Part shown: positions 27,167 through 35,662 of the stretch, in pieces
Position numbering within the stretch: the stretch's first letter is position 1
Layout: each line of letters starts with the position of its first letter
The notes under the pieces: generated by a model
Told to the model about the DNA's origin: nothing
The model's database searches: none
What the model saw: the letters and a program-made list of their open reading frames with translations, nothing else
Translations under genes and position numbers: made by a program
Source: Pseudomonas wuhanensis
GTDB taxonomy: Bacteria; Pseudomonadota; Gammaproteobacteria; Pseudomonadales; Pseudomonadaceae
Direction: 5' to 3'
Length of the DNA: 64,000 bases
Assembly: GCF_030687395.1 (NCBI RefSeq)
Contig: NZ_CP117430.1
Location: 4,464,001-4,528,000, forward strand

Positions 27167-27637
27167 ATGAGAAGTACCGATCAGCTCGACTCGTTCAATT
27201 TGCCACGCTTCGTCCAGGCGCAGGACCCTGTGTTCGAGTGGGTGCAGGAGGAGCTGCGCGCCGGCCAGAAACGCCGGCACTGGATGTGGTTTATCTTTCC
27301 GCAGTTTTCCGGGTTGGGTGACAGCGAGATGTCCCGCTACTTCGCCATTCGCTCCAGTGAGGAAGCCACGGCGTACCTGGAGCATCCGTTACTGGGTCCA
27401 CGTCTGCGCACCTGCACGCAACTGGTTCTGGACATTCCTCAAAGCTCGATCGCCAAGATTTTCGGTCACCCCGACAACCTCAAGTTTCACTCATCGATGA
27501 CGCTGTTCGCCCAGGTTTCGCCAAAAGGCAGCCTGTTTCATCAGGCGCTGGATCAATATTTTCACGGCATACCGGATGACTGGACGTTGTCGCTGCTGGA
27601 CTCAAAACAGGCCCAGTTGCCCCCCAATCAGCGTTGA
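27167..27637 (+). CDS. DUF1810 family protein
   Basis: A 156-residue soluble protein of the DUF1810 family. Signature segments are [32 protein letters not shown] and [19 protein letters not shown], with [14 protein letters not shown] later. The family is widespread and has no known biochemical activity. Its 3' end overlaps the 3' end of the convergent polB gene by 36 bases, so the two mRNAs would be complementary there. Confidence 0.88.
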   Translation: MRSTDQLDSFNLPRFVQAQDPVFEWVQEELRAGQKRRHWMWFIFPQFSGLGDSEMSRYFAIRSSEEATAYLEHPLLGPRLRTCTQLVLDIPQSSIAKIFGHPDNLKFHSSMTLFAQVSPKGSLFHQALDQYFHGIPDDWTLSLLDSKQAQLPPNQR

Positions 27638-29989
27638 GAAATCGTCATCGACGAACGGCAGGATCGCATCCGCCACCGGTTGCAGCTGCCGGGTGACGTA
27701 GTGGTCATAGTCGATGGGCGCGCTGCGGATTTCCAGCGGCTCGGGCCCCACGACGGTGATGACATAACTGATCCAGCCGCCGTTCTGATATTGCCGCGGG
27801 CGTCCCTGCTGGTCGTTGTAGTCGTCGGCGATTCGCGCTGCGCGCACATGGGGCGGCACGTTGCGTTGATAATCGTCGAGGGTACGGCGCAGGCGTTTGC
27901 GGTAGATCAGGCGTTCGTCGAACTCACCGGCCAACGTCTTGCGCACATAGTCACGTACGTAATCCTGATAGGGCTTGCGATTGAAGATGCGCAGGTACAA
28001 CTCCTGCTGGAATTGCCGGGCCAACGGCGACCAGTCGGTGCGTACGGTTTCCAGGCCCTTGTAGACCATTTCATCAGTGCCGTCGGCGCGGGTGACCAAT
28101 CCGGCATAGCGCTTCTTGCTGCCCTCCTCGGCGCCGCGAATGGTCGGCATCAGAAAGCGTTTGTAGTGGGTTTCGAACTGCAGTTCCAGGGCACTTTCCA
28201 GCCCGTACTCCTGCTTCACATGCTCGCGCCACCACTGGTTGACGTGGTCCACCAGCACGTGGCCGATCTGCGCCGCTTCGGCTTGACCGTGGGGGCGGCG
28301 CAGCCAGACGAAAGTGGAGTCGGTGTCGCCGTAGATCACCGCGTGGCCTTGAGCTTCGATCAACTGGCGGGTGCGCAACATGATCTCGTGTCCGCGCAAG
28401 GTGATGGACGAGGCCAGCCGTGTATCGAAGAAGCGGCAACCGCTGGAGCCCAGCACGCCGTAGAACGCATTCATGATGATCTTCAGCGCCTGGGACAGCG
28501 GCGCATTGTGTTCGCGCTTGGCGGTTTCACGGCCTTCGGCGACCCGGGCGACGATGGCCGGCAGGCAATGCCGGGTTCTTGAGAATCGTGCACCACGAAA
28601 GCCCGGCACCGACTCGCTGTCGTCGGGATGCTTGAGCCCTTCGATCAAGCCCACCGGGTCGATCAGGAAGGTGCGGATGATCGACGGATAGAGGCTTTTG
28701 TAGTCGAGCACCAGCACCGATTCGTACAGACCCGGCTGCGAGTCCATGACAAAACCGCCGGGGCTGGCCTCTGGTGGTTTGCCGCCGAGGTTCGGTGCGA
28801 CAAAGCCCTGCCGGTGCATCAACGGCATATACAGGTGAGTGAACGCCGCCACCGAGCCACCGCTGCGGTCCGCCGGCAAACCGGTGACGCTGGCGCGCTC
28901 GAGCAGGAAGGTGAGCAATTCGGTCTTGGCGAAGATCCGCGTCACCAGTTCGCAGTCCTTGAGGTTGTACTTCGCCAGGGCCGGTTTGTCCTCGGCGAAC
29001 ATGCGATTGATTTCGTCCATGCGCTGGTACGGGTTGTCGATCGACTTGCCCTCGCCCAACAGGGTTTGCGCGACGTTTTCCAGGCTGAACGAGGGGAAGC
29101 TCCAGGTCGCCGAACGCAGCGACTCGATGCCATCGATGATCAACCGGCCGGCGGCTGCCGCGAAGTAATGCTTGCCATTGCCGTGCTCGCGCCATTGCAT
29201 TTCTTCACCGCCACGCCCCAGCTTCAGCGGCACCGCCAAGCGACGAGCATGTTCGTGCAGTACGCGCAGATCGAACTGCACGACGTTCCAGCCGATGATG
29301 GCGTCGGGGTCGTGCCGGGCGAACCATTCATTGAGCTTTTTCAGCAGCAGGGTTCGTGAGTCGCAGTATTCGAGCTGGAAATCCACCGCACTGTCATCGC
29401 CATTGGGCGGCCCGAGCATATACACCTGCCGCTCGCCGCAGCCTTCCAGGGCGATGGAATACAGTTCGCCCTGAGCGGTGGTTTCGATGTCCAGCGAGAC
29501 CAGCCTGAGCTTCGGTCGATAGCCGGGGTCGGGTTTCATTTGCGCATCGAGCAGCAGGCCGTCGGCGCCGGGCGTGCCGCCGAACAAAACGGGCGCGGTG
29601 ATGAAACGCTCCATCATGTAGCGTTCCGGCGGGCGGATGTCGGCTTCGAATACATCGATGCCTGATCTGCGCAGCGCCGTTTCCAGGCGCATCAACTGGC
29701 CGTGCTGCTGGCAATACAGGCCGAGCACCGGTCGGTGTTCGAAGTCCAGAAGTGCCAAGGGCTTCAGCTCGACGTTTTTCTCGCCGCGCAGCAGCGCTTC
29801 AGCTTGCTCGCGTTGGGCTGCAGGAATGAACGCAACCGACGGTTGATGCGGCAGGCGGATGCGCCGGGGACCGGCATCGGTCGCCAGCCAGAACTCGACT
29901 TCCGTGCCGGCCGGGGTATCTCGCCAATGCCGGGTCAGGACGAAGCCCTGCTGTAAATCCACCACTGCAACCTCAACGATCTGATTCAA
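27602..29989 (-). CDS. polB: DNA polymerase II (family B)
   Basis: A 795-residue family B polymerase with 3'-5' exonuclease and polymerase domains. Exo I is SLDIET (D167, E169). Polymerase motif A is DYKSLYPSI at 429-437, motif B is in [14 protein letters not shown] near 503-516, and motif C is YGDTDS at 553-558. The C-terminus ends QLGLF (791-795), which matches the beta-clamp-binding consensus known for E. coli Pol II. In E. coli it is SOS-induced and acts in lesion bypass and replication restart; I could not identify a LexA box with confidence in front of this gene. Length agrees with E. coli PolB. Confidence 0.96.
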   Translation of the reverse strand: MNQIVEVAVVDLQQGFVLTRHWRDTPAGTEVEFWLATDAGPRRIRLPHQPSVAFIPAAQREQAEALLRGEKNVELKPLALLDFEHRPVLGLYCQQHGQLMRLETALRRSGIDVFEADIRPPERYMMERFITAPVLFGGTPGADGLLLDAQMKPDPGYRPKLRLVSLDIETTAQGELYSIALEGCGERQVYMLGPPNGDDSAVDFQLEYCDSRTLLLKKLNEWFARHDPDAIIGWNVVQFDLRVLHEHARRLAVPLKLGRGGEEMQWREHGNGKHYFAAAAGRLIIDGIESLRSATWSFPSFSLENVAQTLLGEGKSIDNPYQRMDEINRMFAEDKPALAKYNLKDCELVTRIFAKTELLTFLLERASVTGLPADRSGGSVAAFTHLYMPLMHRQGFVAPNLGGKPPEASPGGFVMDSQPGLYESVLVLDYKSLYPSIIRTFLIDPVGLIEGLKHPDDSESVPGFRGARFSRTRHCLPAIVARVAEGRETAKREHNAPLSQALKIIMNAFYGVLGSSGCRFFDTRLASSITLRGHEIMLRTRQLIEAQGHAVIYGDTDSTFVWLRRPHGQAEAAQIGHVLVDHVNQWWREHVKQEYGLESALELQFETHYKRFLMPTIRGAEEGSKKRYAGLVTRADGTDEMVYKGLETVRTDWSPLARQFQQELYLRIFNRKPYQDYVRDYVRKTLAGEFDERLIYRKRLRRTLDDYQRNVPPHVRAARIADDYNDQQGRPRQYQNGGWISYVITVVGPEPLEIRSAPIDYDHYVTRQLQPVADAILPFVDDDFSTLIGGQLGLF

Positions 29990-30032
29990 GGGGTAATTCT
30001 ACGCGTGATCGGTGTGGTGAGGGGGCTTGCCC

Positions 30033-30190
30033 TAATGCCGGTAAGTTAAGACGCAGAACCTGTGGGAGCGTGGCTTGCCCGCGAAGAACGATGACGCGTA
30101 GTACCTGAAAAACCGCGGTGCATGCTTCGCGGGCAAGCCACGCTCCCACAGGATTTTCGTCGCTCAAATTTCTTGACTTACCGGCCTTAG
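30033..30190. repeat. 158-bp composite REPIN element with extended terminal repeats (copy 1)
   Basis: The outer inverted repeat TAATGCCGGTAAGTTAAG (30033-30050) pairs with CTTGACTTACCGGC (30172-30185) and beyond; out to 30029 and 30193 the match is 20 of 22. Inside lies a REP pair (CCTGTGGGAGCGTGGCTTGC and its complement). A second copy of equal length lies at 58183-58340 and matches at 113 of 121 internal positions. It fills most of the 327-base gap between polB and the CBS gene. Confidence 0.9.
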
Positions 30191-30316
30191 GGCCGAGCTT
30201 TTACAAAGAAAAATCGCTGAATGACGCTTTTTGCGCGGTATCTGCCGCTTTCTGCCTTGCTCTGCGAGCGCGTCTCTACGATTCTTCAAGAACAACGACA
30301 AACCCGAGAAACCACC

Positions 30317-30757
30317 ATGAAAACCGTCGCCCAACTGCTCAAGCTAAAGGCCCAACAGAATCAGGCAGTCCACACCATTGCGCCTCATCAAATGGTGCTG
30401 GAAGCGCTGATGGTGATGGCCGCGAAAAACGTCGGCGCGTTACCGGTCCTGAAGGATGGAAAGGTCGTCGGCATCATCAGCGAGCGTGACTACGCGCGCA
30501 AACTGGTGCTCAAGGGGCGCTCCTCTGTCGGCACACCGGTCAGCGACATCATGGTGTCGCCGGTGATCACCGTGGACACCCATCAAACCGTCGAAACCTG
30601 CATGGGCATCATGTCCGACAAACGCCTGCGGCACTTGCCGGTGGTGGAAAACGGCGAGCTGATGGGGTTGCTGTCGATCGGTGACCTGGTCAAGGAAGCC
30701 ATTGCCGAACAGGCGGAACTGATTCGTCAGTTAGAGCAGTACATTCGCGGCGAGTGA
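30317..30757 (+). CDS. CBS-domain protein
   Basis: A 146-residue protein made of two tandem CBS motifs (about residues 8-65 and 75-130): VGALPVLKDGKVVGIISERDYARKL and LRHLPVVENGELMGLLSIGDLV. Such stand-alone CBS pairs bind adenosine nucleotides (AMP, ATP, SAM) and act as energy or redox sensors. The ATG at 30317 fits the family start; the in-frame upstream extension is not conserved in character. The partner protein is not evident from neighbours. Confidence 0.9.
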   Translation: MKTVAQLLKLKAQQNQAVHTIAPHQMVLEALMVMAAKNVGALPVLKDGKVVGIISERDYARKLVLKGRSSVGTPVSDIMVSPVITVDTHQTVETCMGIMSDKRLRHLPVVENGELMGLLSIGDLVKEAIAEQAELIRQLEQYIRGE

Positions 30758-30780
30758 TTGCACACTGTGCGAGGGGCTTT

Positions 30781-30841
30781 TGTGGCGAGGGAGCTTGCTC
30801 CCTCGCCACAAAAGCCCGCTCCCACAAAAGCCCGCTCCCGC
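30781..30841. repeat. REP hairpin followed by two direct REP fragments
   Basis: TGTGGCGAGGGAG-CTTG-CTCCCTCGCCACA (30781-30810) is a perfect 13-bp hairpin of the second REP type. Two direct copies of AAAGCCCGCTCCC follow, from the first REP type. It lies between the convergent CBS and GST genes and could stop transcripts from both. Confidence 0.88.
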
Positions 30842-30858
30842 ATTGGTTTGATGTGTTC

Positions 30859-31479
30859 CTATGGCCAATGCCGGGCGAAAACCGGTGCCAATGCAGGGTG
30901 CCGGTCGAAGCGTTCAAGCCAGGCAGAGAACCCCGGCCGCGCGGTGCGCAAGTGCTCTCGGGTACCCGCCCACCGCGTCACCACCGCCGCCAGAATATCC
31001 AGCGCGCCCGGCGCTCCCTCGCCCAGGTACAACTTGCCCGCGAATTGATCGGCAAACACCTCCCAACTCCAGTGCAGGCGCTGGCGGGCACCGGCCATAA
31101 GGTTTTCTCTGGACGACTCGTCCGCCTCGGCCAGCCAGCGCTCGGGATAATCGATGATGCCGATGGCGGCATAGCAATTGCTGACGATGTACACCAGACC
31201 CCGAATCACCTGATCACGCTTGAGCGGGTTTTCCGACAGCAGGTTCGACTCCGGGAACGTGAGGCCCAGATGAATCAGAATGGCCGCACTCTCAGTCAGA
31301 ACACCGCCATCGGGCATTTGCAGGGTGGGAATCTGCTTCAGCGGGTTGAGCTTCTCCAAGGCCTGAACCGCCTCCGGGGACGATGAAACATCAATGAAGC
31401 GATAAGGAACCTCGCACAGTTCCAGCGCGGCCTCGATAGCGGCCGCACCTGAGTTCTGATGTCCGTAGAGCTGATACAT
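30859..31479 (-). CDS. Glutathione S-transferase family protein
   Basis: A 206-residue GST with the thioredoxin-like domain at about residues 1-78 (MYQLYGHQNSGAAAIEAALEL, the cis-proline in KQIPTLQMPDGG, and LTESAAILIHL) and an all-helical C-terminal domain. The ATG at 31479 has GGAG eight bases upstream; the ORF continues further upstream without family likeness. The substrate class cannot be told from sequence. No close functional partner is adjacent. Confidence 0.88.
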   Translation of the reverse strand: MYQLYGHQNSGAAAIEAALELCEVPYRFIDVSSSPEAVQALEKLNPLKQIPTLQMPDGGVLTESAAILIHLGLTFPESNLLSENPLKRDQVIRGLVYIVSNCYAAIGIIDYPERWLAEADESSRENLMAGARQRLHWSWEVFADQFAGKLYLGEGAPGALDILAAVVTRWAGTREHLRTARPGFSAWLERFDRHPALAPVFARHWP

Positions 31480-31612
31480 GACTAAATCTCCTCTGCGACT
31501 CTCTCTTTGTAGCAGCTGCTGAAGATTGCGCTCGAATGCCTCGCAATCCCTGTAGAAGCAAGCCCCCTCGCCACACAAGCTCGATACACGTTGCGCACCC
31601 ATCCTGGCTAGG

Positions 31613-32707
31613 TCACTTCCCCGCGCGCTTCATGCAGCGCTGATAACGCTCATCGACCCGCTTGGCGAACCACGCCGTGGTGAGTTTGCGGGTGATTTTC
31701 GGGCTTTGCAGCACAATCCCCGGCAACACCGCCCGGGGTAATGGCCGGCCTTCGGCCTGTTCGGCCAAGGCAAACACCCGCCGATAAAGCTCGGTGTCCT
31801 CGAATTCAAGGCCTTTCCCCTCCTCCAATTGATCCCGAATGGTCGGGTTGCGCATGTCCAATTGCTTGCCAAGAGTGCGCACCGCCAATTCCGTGGTGCC
31901 AGGCATGATCGAGCCGTAGCGCACCAGATCGCCATCCAGCGCCAGCGGAATGCCCGTCGCCCGACTTACCGCGTTCTGAAACGCCGCATTGCGGCTGGCG
32001 TACCAACCAGCGTTGAAATCGGCGAAGCGATACAGCGGCTGCTTGTAGCTCACCGGGTAACCGAGCAAGTGGGCAATACCAAAATACAGGCCACCGCGAC
32101 GCGTAAACACTTCGCGGCGAATCGAGCCGTCCACCGGGTAGGGATACTCCCGCGCCTGCTGCTCGGCAAAATCGATGCTGACCTGCATCGGCCCGCCGGT
32201 GTGCACCGGGTTGAAACCATCGAACAGCGTCCGCCCCATGGGCACCATGCCGATGAAGTCATCGAAAATCGCGCTGAGTTCTCTTTCGCTGCGCGCGGCA
32301 TTCAGCCGGTCGCTGTAGCTTTTGCCATTGGGTGAACTGACCTGCAAGGCACCGCTCACCAGCAGGCCGGGAATATGGGCCTTGGCGGCGCGGCGGTCGA
32401 TCTCGTCCCGGGCGATCTTGCCCAGGCCCGGCACCCGCGGATCAGCCTGAAACGTCGACTCCTGCTCAGTGACCGCGAGTACCGAACACAGGTTTTGCGT
32501 GGTCGGCGAAATATTCTGGGCGGCAAATGCCGCGTAGATGTCCGTGGCCCAGCCTTGGCGGTCGGGTGTCTTGGCCGGTAGCAGACGCATGATCTCGGCC
32601 TTGACCTCGGCAGGCTTGCGGGCCGGCGGTTCCTGCGTGCGTTGAGTACCGCAACCGGCCAGAACCAACAGTGCCGCGGCGCTCATGATCAATCGATTGG
32701 CTTGCAT
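31613..32707 (-). CDS. DUF1615 domain lipoprotein
   Basis: A 364-residue lipoprotein with a signal peptide and lipobox LVLAGC (C19). The DUF1615 domain fills most of the rest, including WATDIYAAFAAQNISPT, TEQESTF with a glutamate in a lysozyme-like context, and a long central region around GPMQVSIDFAEQQA. DUF1615 proteins look like periplasmic enzymes acting on cell wall, since the TEQESTF/GPMQVS pattern resembles soluble lytic transglycosylases; that is an inference. It appears to be a single-gene unit. Confidence 0.83.
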   Translation of the reverse strand: MQANRLIMSAAALLVLAGCGTQRTQEPPARKPAEVKAEIMRLLPAKTPDRQGWATDIYAAFAAQNISPTTQNLCSVLAVTEQESTFQADPRVPGLGKIARDEIDRRAAKAHIPGLLVSGALQVSSPNGKSYSDRLNAARSERELSAIFDDFIGMVPMGRTLFDGFNPVHTGGPMQVSIDFAEQQAREYPYPVDGSIRREVFTRRGGLYFGIAHLLGYPVSYKQPLYRFADFNAGWYASRNAAFQNAVSRATGIPLALDGDLVRYGSIMPGTTELAVRTLGKQLDMRNPTIRDQLEEGKGLEFEDTELYRRVFALAEQAEGRPLPRAVLPGIVLQSPKITRKLTTAWFAKRVDERYQRCMKRAGK

Positions 32708-33079
32708 GGTGCTCCATCAAAATCCGATAAGCCGGGTTAACCATACGATCAATGGCATGGCGCAGGCTATGACTGTGACGGCTGCTGACTGTTCCCGCAT
32801 AACTCTCGTAGCAGTTGTCGAGCCTGCGCGGCTGCGTTCGGCTGCGAAGCAGTCGTAGTTCGATGAATACGGTTTGCCTGAAATAACGCGGACACTTAAT
32901 GGCAGCAGGGTCTTTTACATGATCCGCTTGCTCCCAATGTCTTCACCCATACGCGCCGCTGTAACCTTCCAGTCATGTGAAACCCGGCTCCTGCTGCTCT
33001 CAGAACCATGCATCCCAAGCAGCGTAATACTGCGTTCCATGCATACGCTTCACTTGCGTGAAAAAAAATAAAAATCTTG

Positions 33080-33110
33080 TTGACCTTCACACCACTGTCA
33101 AGGGTGGTAT
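33080..33110 (+). promoter_or_regulatory. Candidate MerR-type promoter of the cyclitol operon
   Basis: TTGACC (33080-33085) and TGGTAT (33105-33110) are separated by 19 bases, the long spacing used by MerR-family regulators. An imperfect dyad (ACCTT at 33083-33087, AAGGGT at 33100-33105) fills the spacer, and an A-rich tract lies upstream. A MerR gene (41417-41827) ends three bases after the operon. The remaining gap, 32708-33079, holds nothing I can identify. Confidence 0.45.
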
Positions 33111-33130
33111 GGCGCCGCCTGAAACAAAAA

Positions 33131-33160
33131 GGGGCAGGTTACCGCACGGTGACCTGCCCC
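33131..33160 (+). promoter_or_regulatory. Strong hairpin in the leader of the cyclitol operon
   Basis: A 14-bp stem (GGGGCAGGTTACCG and CGGTGACCTGCCCC) has one G-T pair and a two-base loop. No T run follows, so it is not an ordinary terminator. It may be an operator palindrome or an mRNA leader structure, 44 bases before the first start codon. Confidence 0.55.
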
Positions 33161-33204
33161 CCATCGGGCATCCAGACATGACGTCCAACAGGGAGCCAGG
33201 AAAC

Positions 33205-34386
33205 ATGCAAGCAGCAAAGCCTTTTCGAGTAGGTATGATCGGCGCCGGGTACATGGCGAAACTGCACAGCCTTTCAATGAACAATCTGGCCGGTTACACC
33301 GAAGATCCCGCCGACCGTTTCGACCTGGTGCGCATCGTCGACACCGATGCCCAGGCCGCAGAACGTGAAGCAACTCGCTGGGGCTGGTCCGAACACGGTA
33401 CCGACTGGAAAACCGTGACCCGCGATCCATCGATCGACGTGGTGGACATTGCTACGCCAAACGACTCACACCATGAAATCTGTCTCGATGCCTTCGCCCA
33501 TGGAAAGCATGTCATTTGTGAAAAACCGTTGTCAGTCAACAGCGAATTCGCTGCCGAAATGGCCCGCAAGGCGCACGCTTCGGGCCGGGTTCATATGGTC
33601 AATTTCACCTACCGCGCCTGGCCGGCCATCGCTCAGGCTCGTGCGTTGATCAAAAGCGGTGCCATCGGCAATGTCCGGCATTTCGAGGGGCACTTCTTCC
33701 AGGATCACAACAACGACCCGACCATTCCTCTGCACTGGCGCTTCAAAAAAGGCCCGGCCGGCGCCGGCGCACTCGGCGATGTGGGTGCACATATCATCGA
33801 CCTGGCGCGCTTTCTGGTCGGTGAAGTGGACAGCGTCGTGGCAACCACCCAGCGCTTTATCCAGGAACGTCCGCTGCCACATGACCGCAGCCAGAAAGGT
33901 CAGGTCGAGGTGGATGATCTGGCGGCGGCGATGGTCCAGTTCGAAAATGGCGCCACCGGCACGATCAAAGCGAGCTGGGCCCTGCCCGGTTTCAAAAATG
34001 ACGTGTACTTCGTGGTGGTCGGCGACAAAGGCGCTGTGCGCTTCAGCTGGGAGCGCAGCAACGAGCTGCAGTTTTTCGACAGCGCCGACCCACAACCTAT
34101 CTCCGGGTACAGGACCATCCCGCTCGGCAGGGCTCATCCCGGCGCCGAACTGTTCTGGTTCCCCGCTCTGGGTGGCGACTTGGGCGTCGGTGTAACCGCT
34201 CAGGGCATGGGTTATGGCGATGCATTCACCTTGAGTTTCCGGCATTTCATCAACGCCCTTAAAACCGGCGAATCGCCGGCACCGAATTTCGTCGACGGCC
34301 TGCGCTGCTGCGAAATCATCGATGCGATTTTGGCTTCGGCCGAGCAAGGACGCTGGGTAAAGGTCCACCGCACGATAATCGACTGA
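33205..34386 (+). CDS. Gfo/Idh/MocA family oxidoreductase (first gene of the cyclitol operon)
   Basis: A 393-residue NAD(P)-dependent dehydrogenase of the glucose-fructose oxidoreductase / inositol 2-dehydrogenase family. The Rossmann motif is GMIGAGYMAKLH near residue 10. The conserved CEKPLSVN carries the catalytic-region lysine, and GDVGAHIIDLARFLVG is the second-domain signature with the D-x3-H pair. The ATG at 33205 follows CAGGGAGCCAGGAAAC; ATG 33178 is an alternative. It is 42 bases before the cyclase gene and co-directional, so it should act on a polyol or cyclitol made by the pathway, for example oxidation or reduction at a ring hydroxyl. Confidence 0.88.
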   Translation: MQAAKPFRVGMIGAGYMAKLHSLSMNNLAGYTEDPADRFDLVRIVDTDAQAAEREATRWGWSEHGTDWKTVTRDPSIDVVDIATPNDSHHEICLDAFAHGKHVICEKPLSVNSEFAAEMARKAHASGRVHMVNFTYRAWPAIAQARALIKSGAIGNVRHFEGHFFQDHNNDPTIPLHWRFKKGPAGAGALGDVGAHIIDLARFLVGEVDSVVATTQRFIQERPLPHDRSQKGQVEVDDLAAAMVQFENGATGTIKASWALPGFKNDVYFVVVGDKGAVRFSWERSNELQFFDSADPQPISGYRTIPLGRAHPGAELFWFPALGGDLGVGVTAQGMGYGDAFTLSFRHFINALKTGESPAPNFVDGLRCCEIIDAILASAEQGRWVKVHRTIID

Positions 34387-34428
34387 TAAATCCCTGCCCC
34401 TCAGAACGACCCAATCGAGATAAAAGTT

Positions 34429-35652
34429 ATGGATAACTTGAATTCGCAGCAAGCCCCGCAACGTCGTCCGCACATTGCCAGCCCGCTGCCCAAATGTTCC
34501 GATCTGACCTGGCGCATGCATGCCCGGCAAGAGGTCAATTACAGCGTCTCGTTGAACACCGGTCTGCTCAAGCACACCAATGCCACGCTGGCTTATGGTT
34601 GCGGTGCCAACGGCGTGCAACCGGTCAGGCGGCTGGTGGTCATCGATGCGCGAGTCAACGAGCTTTACGGTGACGAATTCCGCGCCTATTTCGAGGCCTG
34701 GAAAATCCAGGTGGTCTGGAAAGTCATGTCTGGCGATGAAGCGTTCAAGACCATGGACCATACCATCGAAGTGGCACAGGCCATGGCGGCGGCCAATCTG
34801 CTGCGGCGCAATGAAGTGGTGATCGGCATCGGTGGCGGGGTGCTGCTTGACGTGGTGGGATTCGCGTCGAGCCTTTATCGCCGTGGCATTCCTTACATTC
34901 GTATCCCCACAACGCTAATGGGCCAGATCGATGCCGGTATCGGCATCAAGACCGGCGTCAATCACGACGACTATAAAAATCGCCTGGGCACCTATTACGC
35001 GCCGTCATCTGCGTTCATCGACCCCTACTTCCTGCAATCGATGGACCAGCGACACATTTCCAACGGTGTGGCGGAAATCATCAAAATGGCCCTGATCAAG
35101 GACCGCGAGCTGTTCGAATTGCTCGAAGAAATGTCTTCGCACCTGACACCCAAGGCGTTCGCCTCAAACGATCCCCGGATCAAGGAGATCATGTCCAGGG
35201 CTATTGCCGGGATGCTGGCTGAACTGGAGCCTAACCTCTGGGAGGCCGAACTGGCCCGCTGCGTGGACTATGGCCATACCTTCAGCCCGTCCCTGGAACT
35301 GTTGGCGGAACCGGCACTGTTACATGGTGAGGCGGTCGCGGTGGACATGGCGCTCTGCGTGGCACTGGCTGCGGGCCGGGGCTTGTTGTCCTGTGTTGAC
35401 GCGGATCGGGCCATTGACCTGATTGAAGTGGCAGGTTTGCCGGTGTCGCATCCGGTGTTCAACCTCCAGCTTCTGGAGAAATCCTTGATCGATACGATCA
35501 AGCACCGTGATGGACTGCAACGGATTCCACTGTCCGAAGGCATCGGCCAGACCGCATTTGTCAACGACGTCACAAGCGCAGAGTTGGCCCAAGCGTTGGT
35601 CTGGATCGAACAGCGTGAAAGCCGCTCCTCCGAACAAAGCTGTGTAGCGTGA
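34429..35652 (+). CDS. Sugar-phosphate cyclase, 2-epi-5-epi-valiolone synthase (EEVS) type
   Basis: A 407-residue member of the dehydroquinate synthase fold. The NAD-binding GGG is at 135-137 and the metal ligands inferred by alignment to DHQS are E216, H283 and H299 (NGVAEIIK, YGHTFSP, LLHGEAV). Several segments depart from DHQS and match cyclases that act on sedoheptulose 7-phosphate: LYRRGIPYIRIPTTL, IDAGIGIKTGVNHDDYKNRLG, and GHTFSP, where DHQS has GHTFGH. EEVS makes the C7 cyclitol precursor of acarbose, validamycin and cetoniacytone. Kinase, dehydrogenase, isomerase and phosphatase genes follow directly. Related cyclases (EVS, DDGS, DOIS) cannot be excluded without a tree. Confidence 0.82.
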   Translation: MDNLNSQQAPQRRPHIASPLPKCSDLTWRMHARQEVNYSVSLNTGLLKHTNATLAYGCGANGVQPVRRLVVIDARVNELYGDEFRAYFEAWKIQVVWKVMSGDEAFKTMDHTIEVAQAMAAANLLRRNEVVIGIGGGVLLDVVGFASSLYRRGIPYIRIPTTLMGQIDAGIGIKTGVNHDDYKNRLGTYYAPSSAFIDPYFLQSMDQRHISNGVAEIIKMALIKDRELFELLEEMSSHLTPKAFASNDPRIKEIMSRAIAGMLAELEPNLWEAELARCVDYGHTFSPSLELLAEPALLHGEAVAVDMALCVALAAGRGLLSCVDADRAIDLIEVAGLPVSHPVFNLQLLEKSLIDTIKHRDGLQRIPLSEGIGQTAFVNDVTSAELAQALVWIEQRESRSSEQSCVA

Positions 35653-35662
35653 GGAATCGCCC

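Noticed and set aside
30118..30270. Short ORFs beginning inside the REP elements (also near 58268)
   Set aside because: Both start within the repeated 158-bp element and read its inverted REP sequence; they are by-products of the repeat.
34429..35652. Annotation of the cyclase as a plain 3-dehydroquinate synthase
   Set aside because: The GHTFSP and IDAGIGIKTGVN segments, and the kinase/isomerase/phosphatase neighbours, fit sedoheptulose-phosphate cyclases better than AroB.
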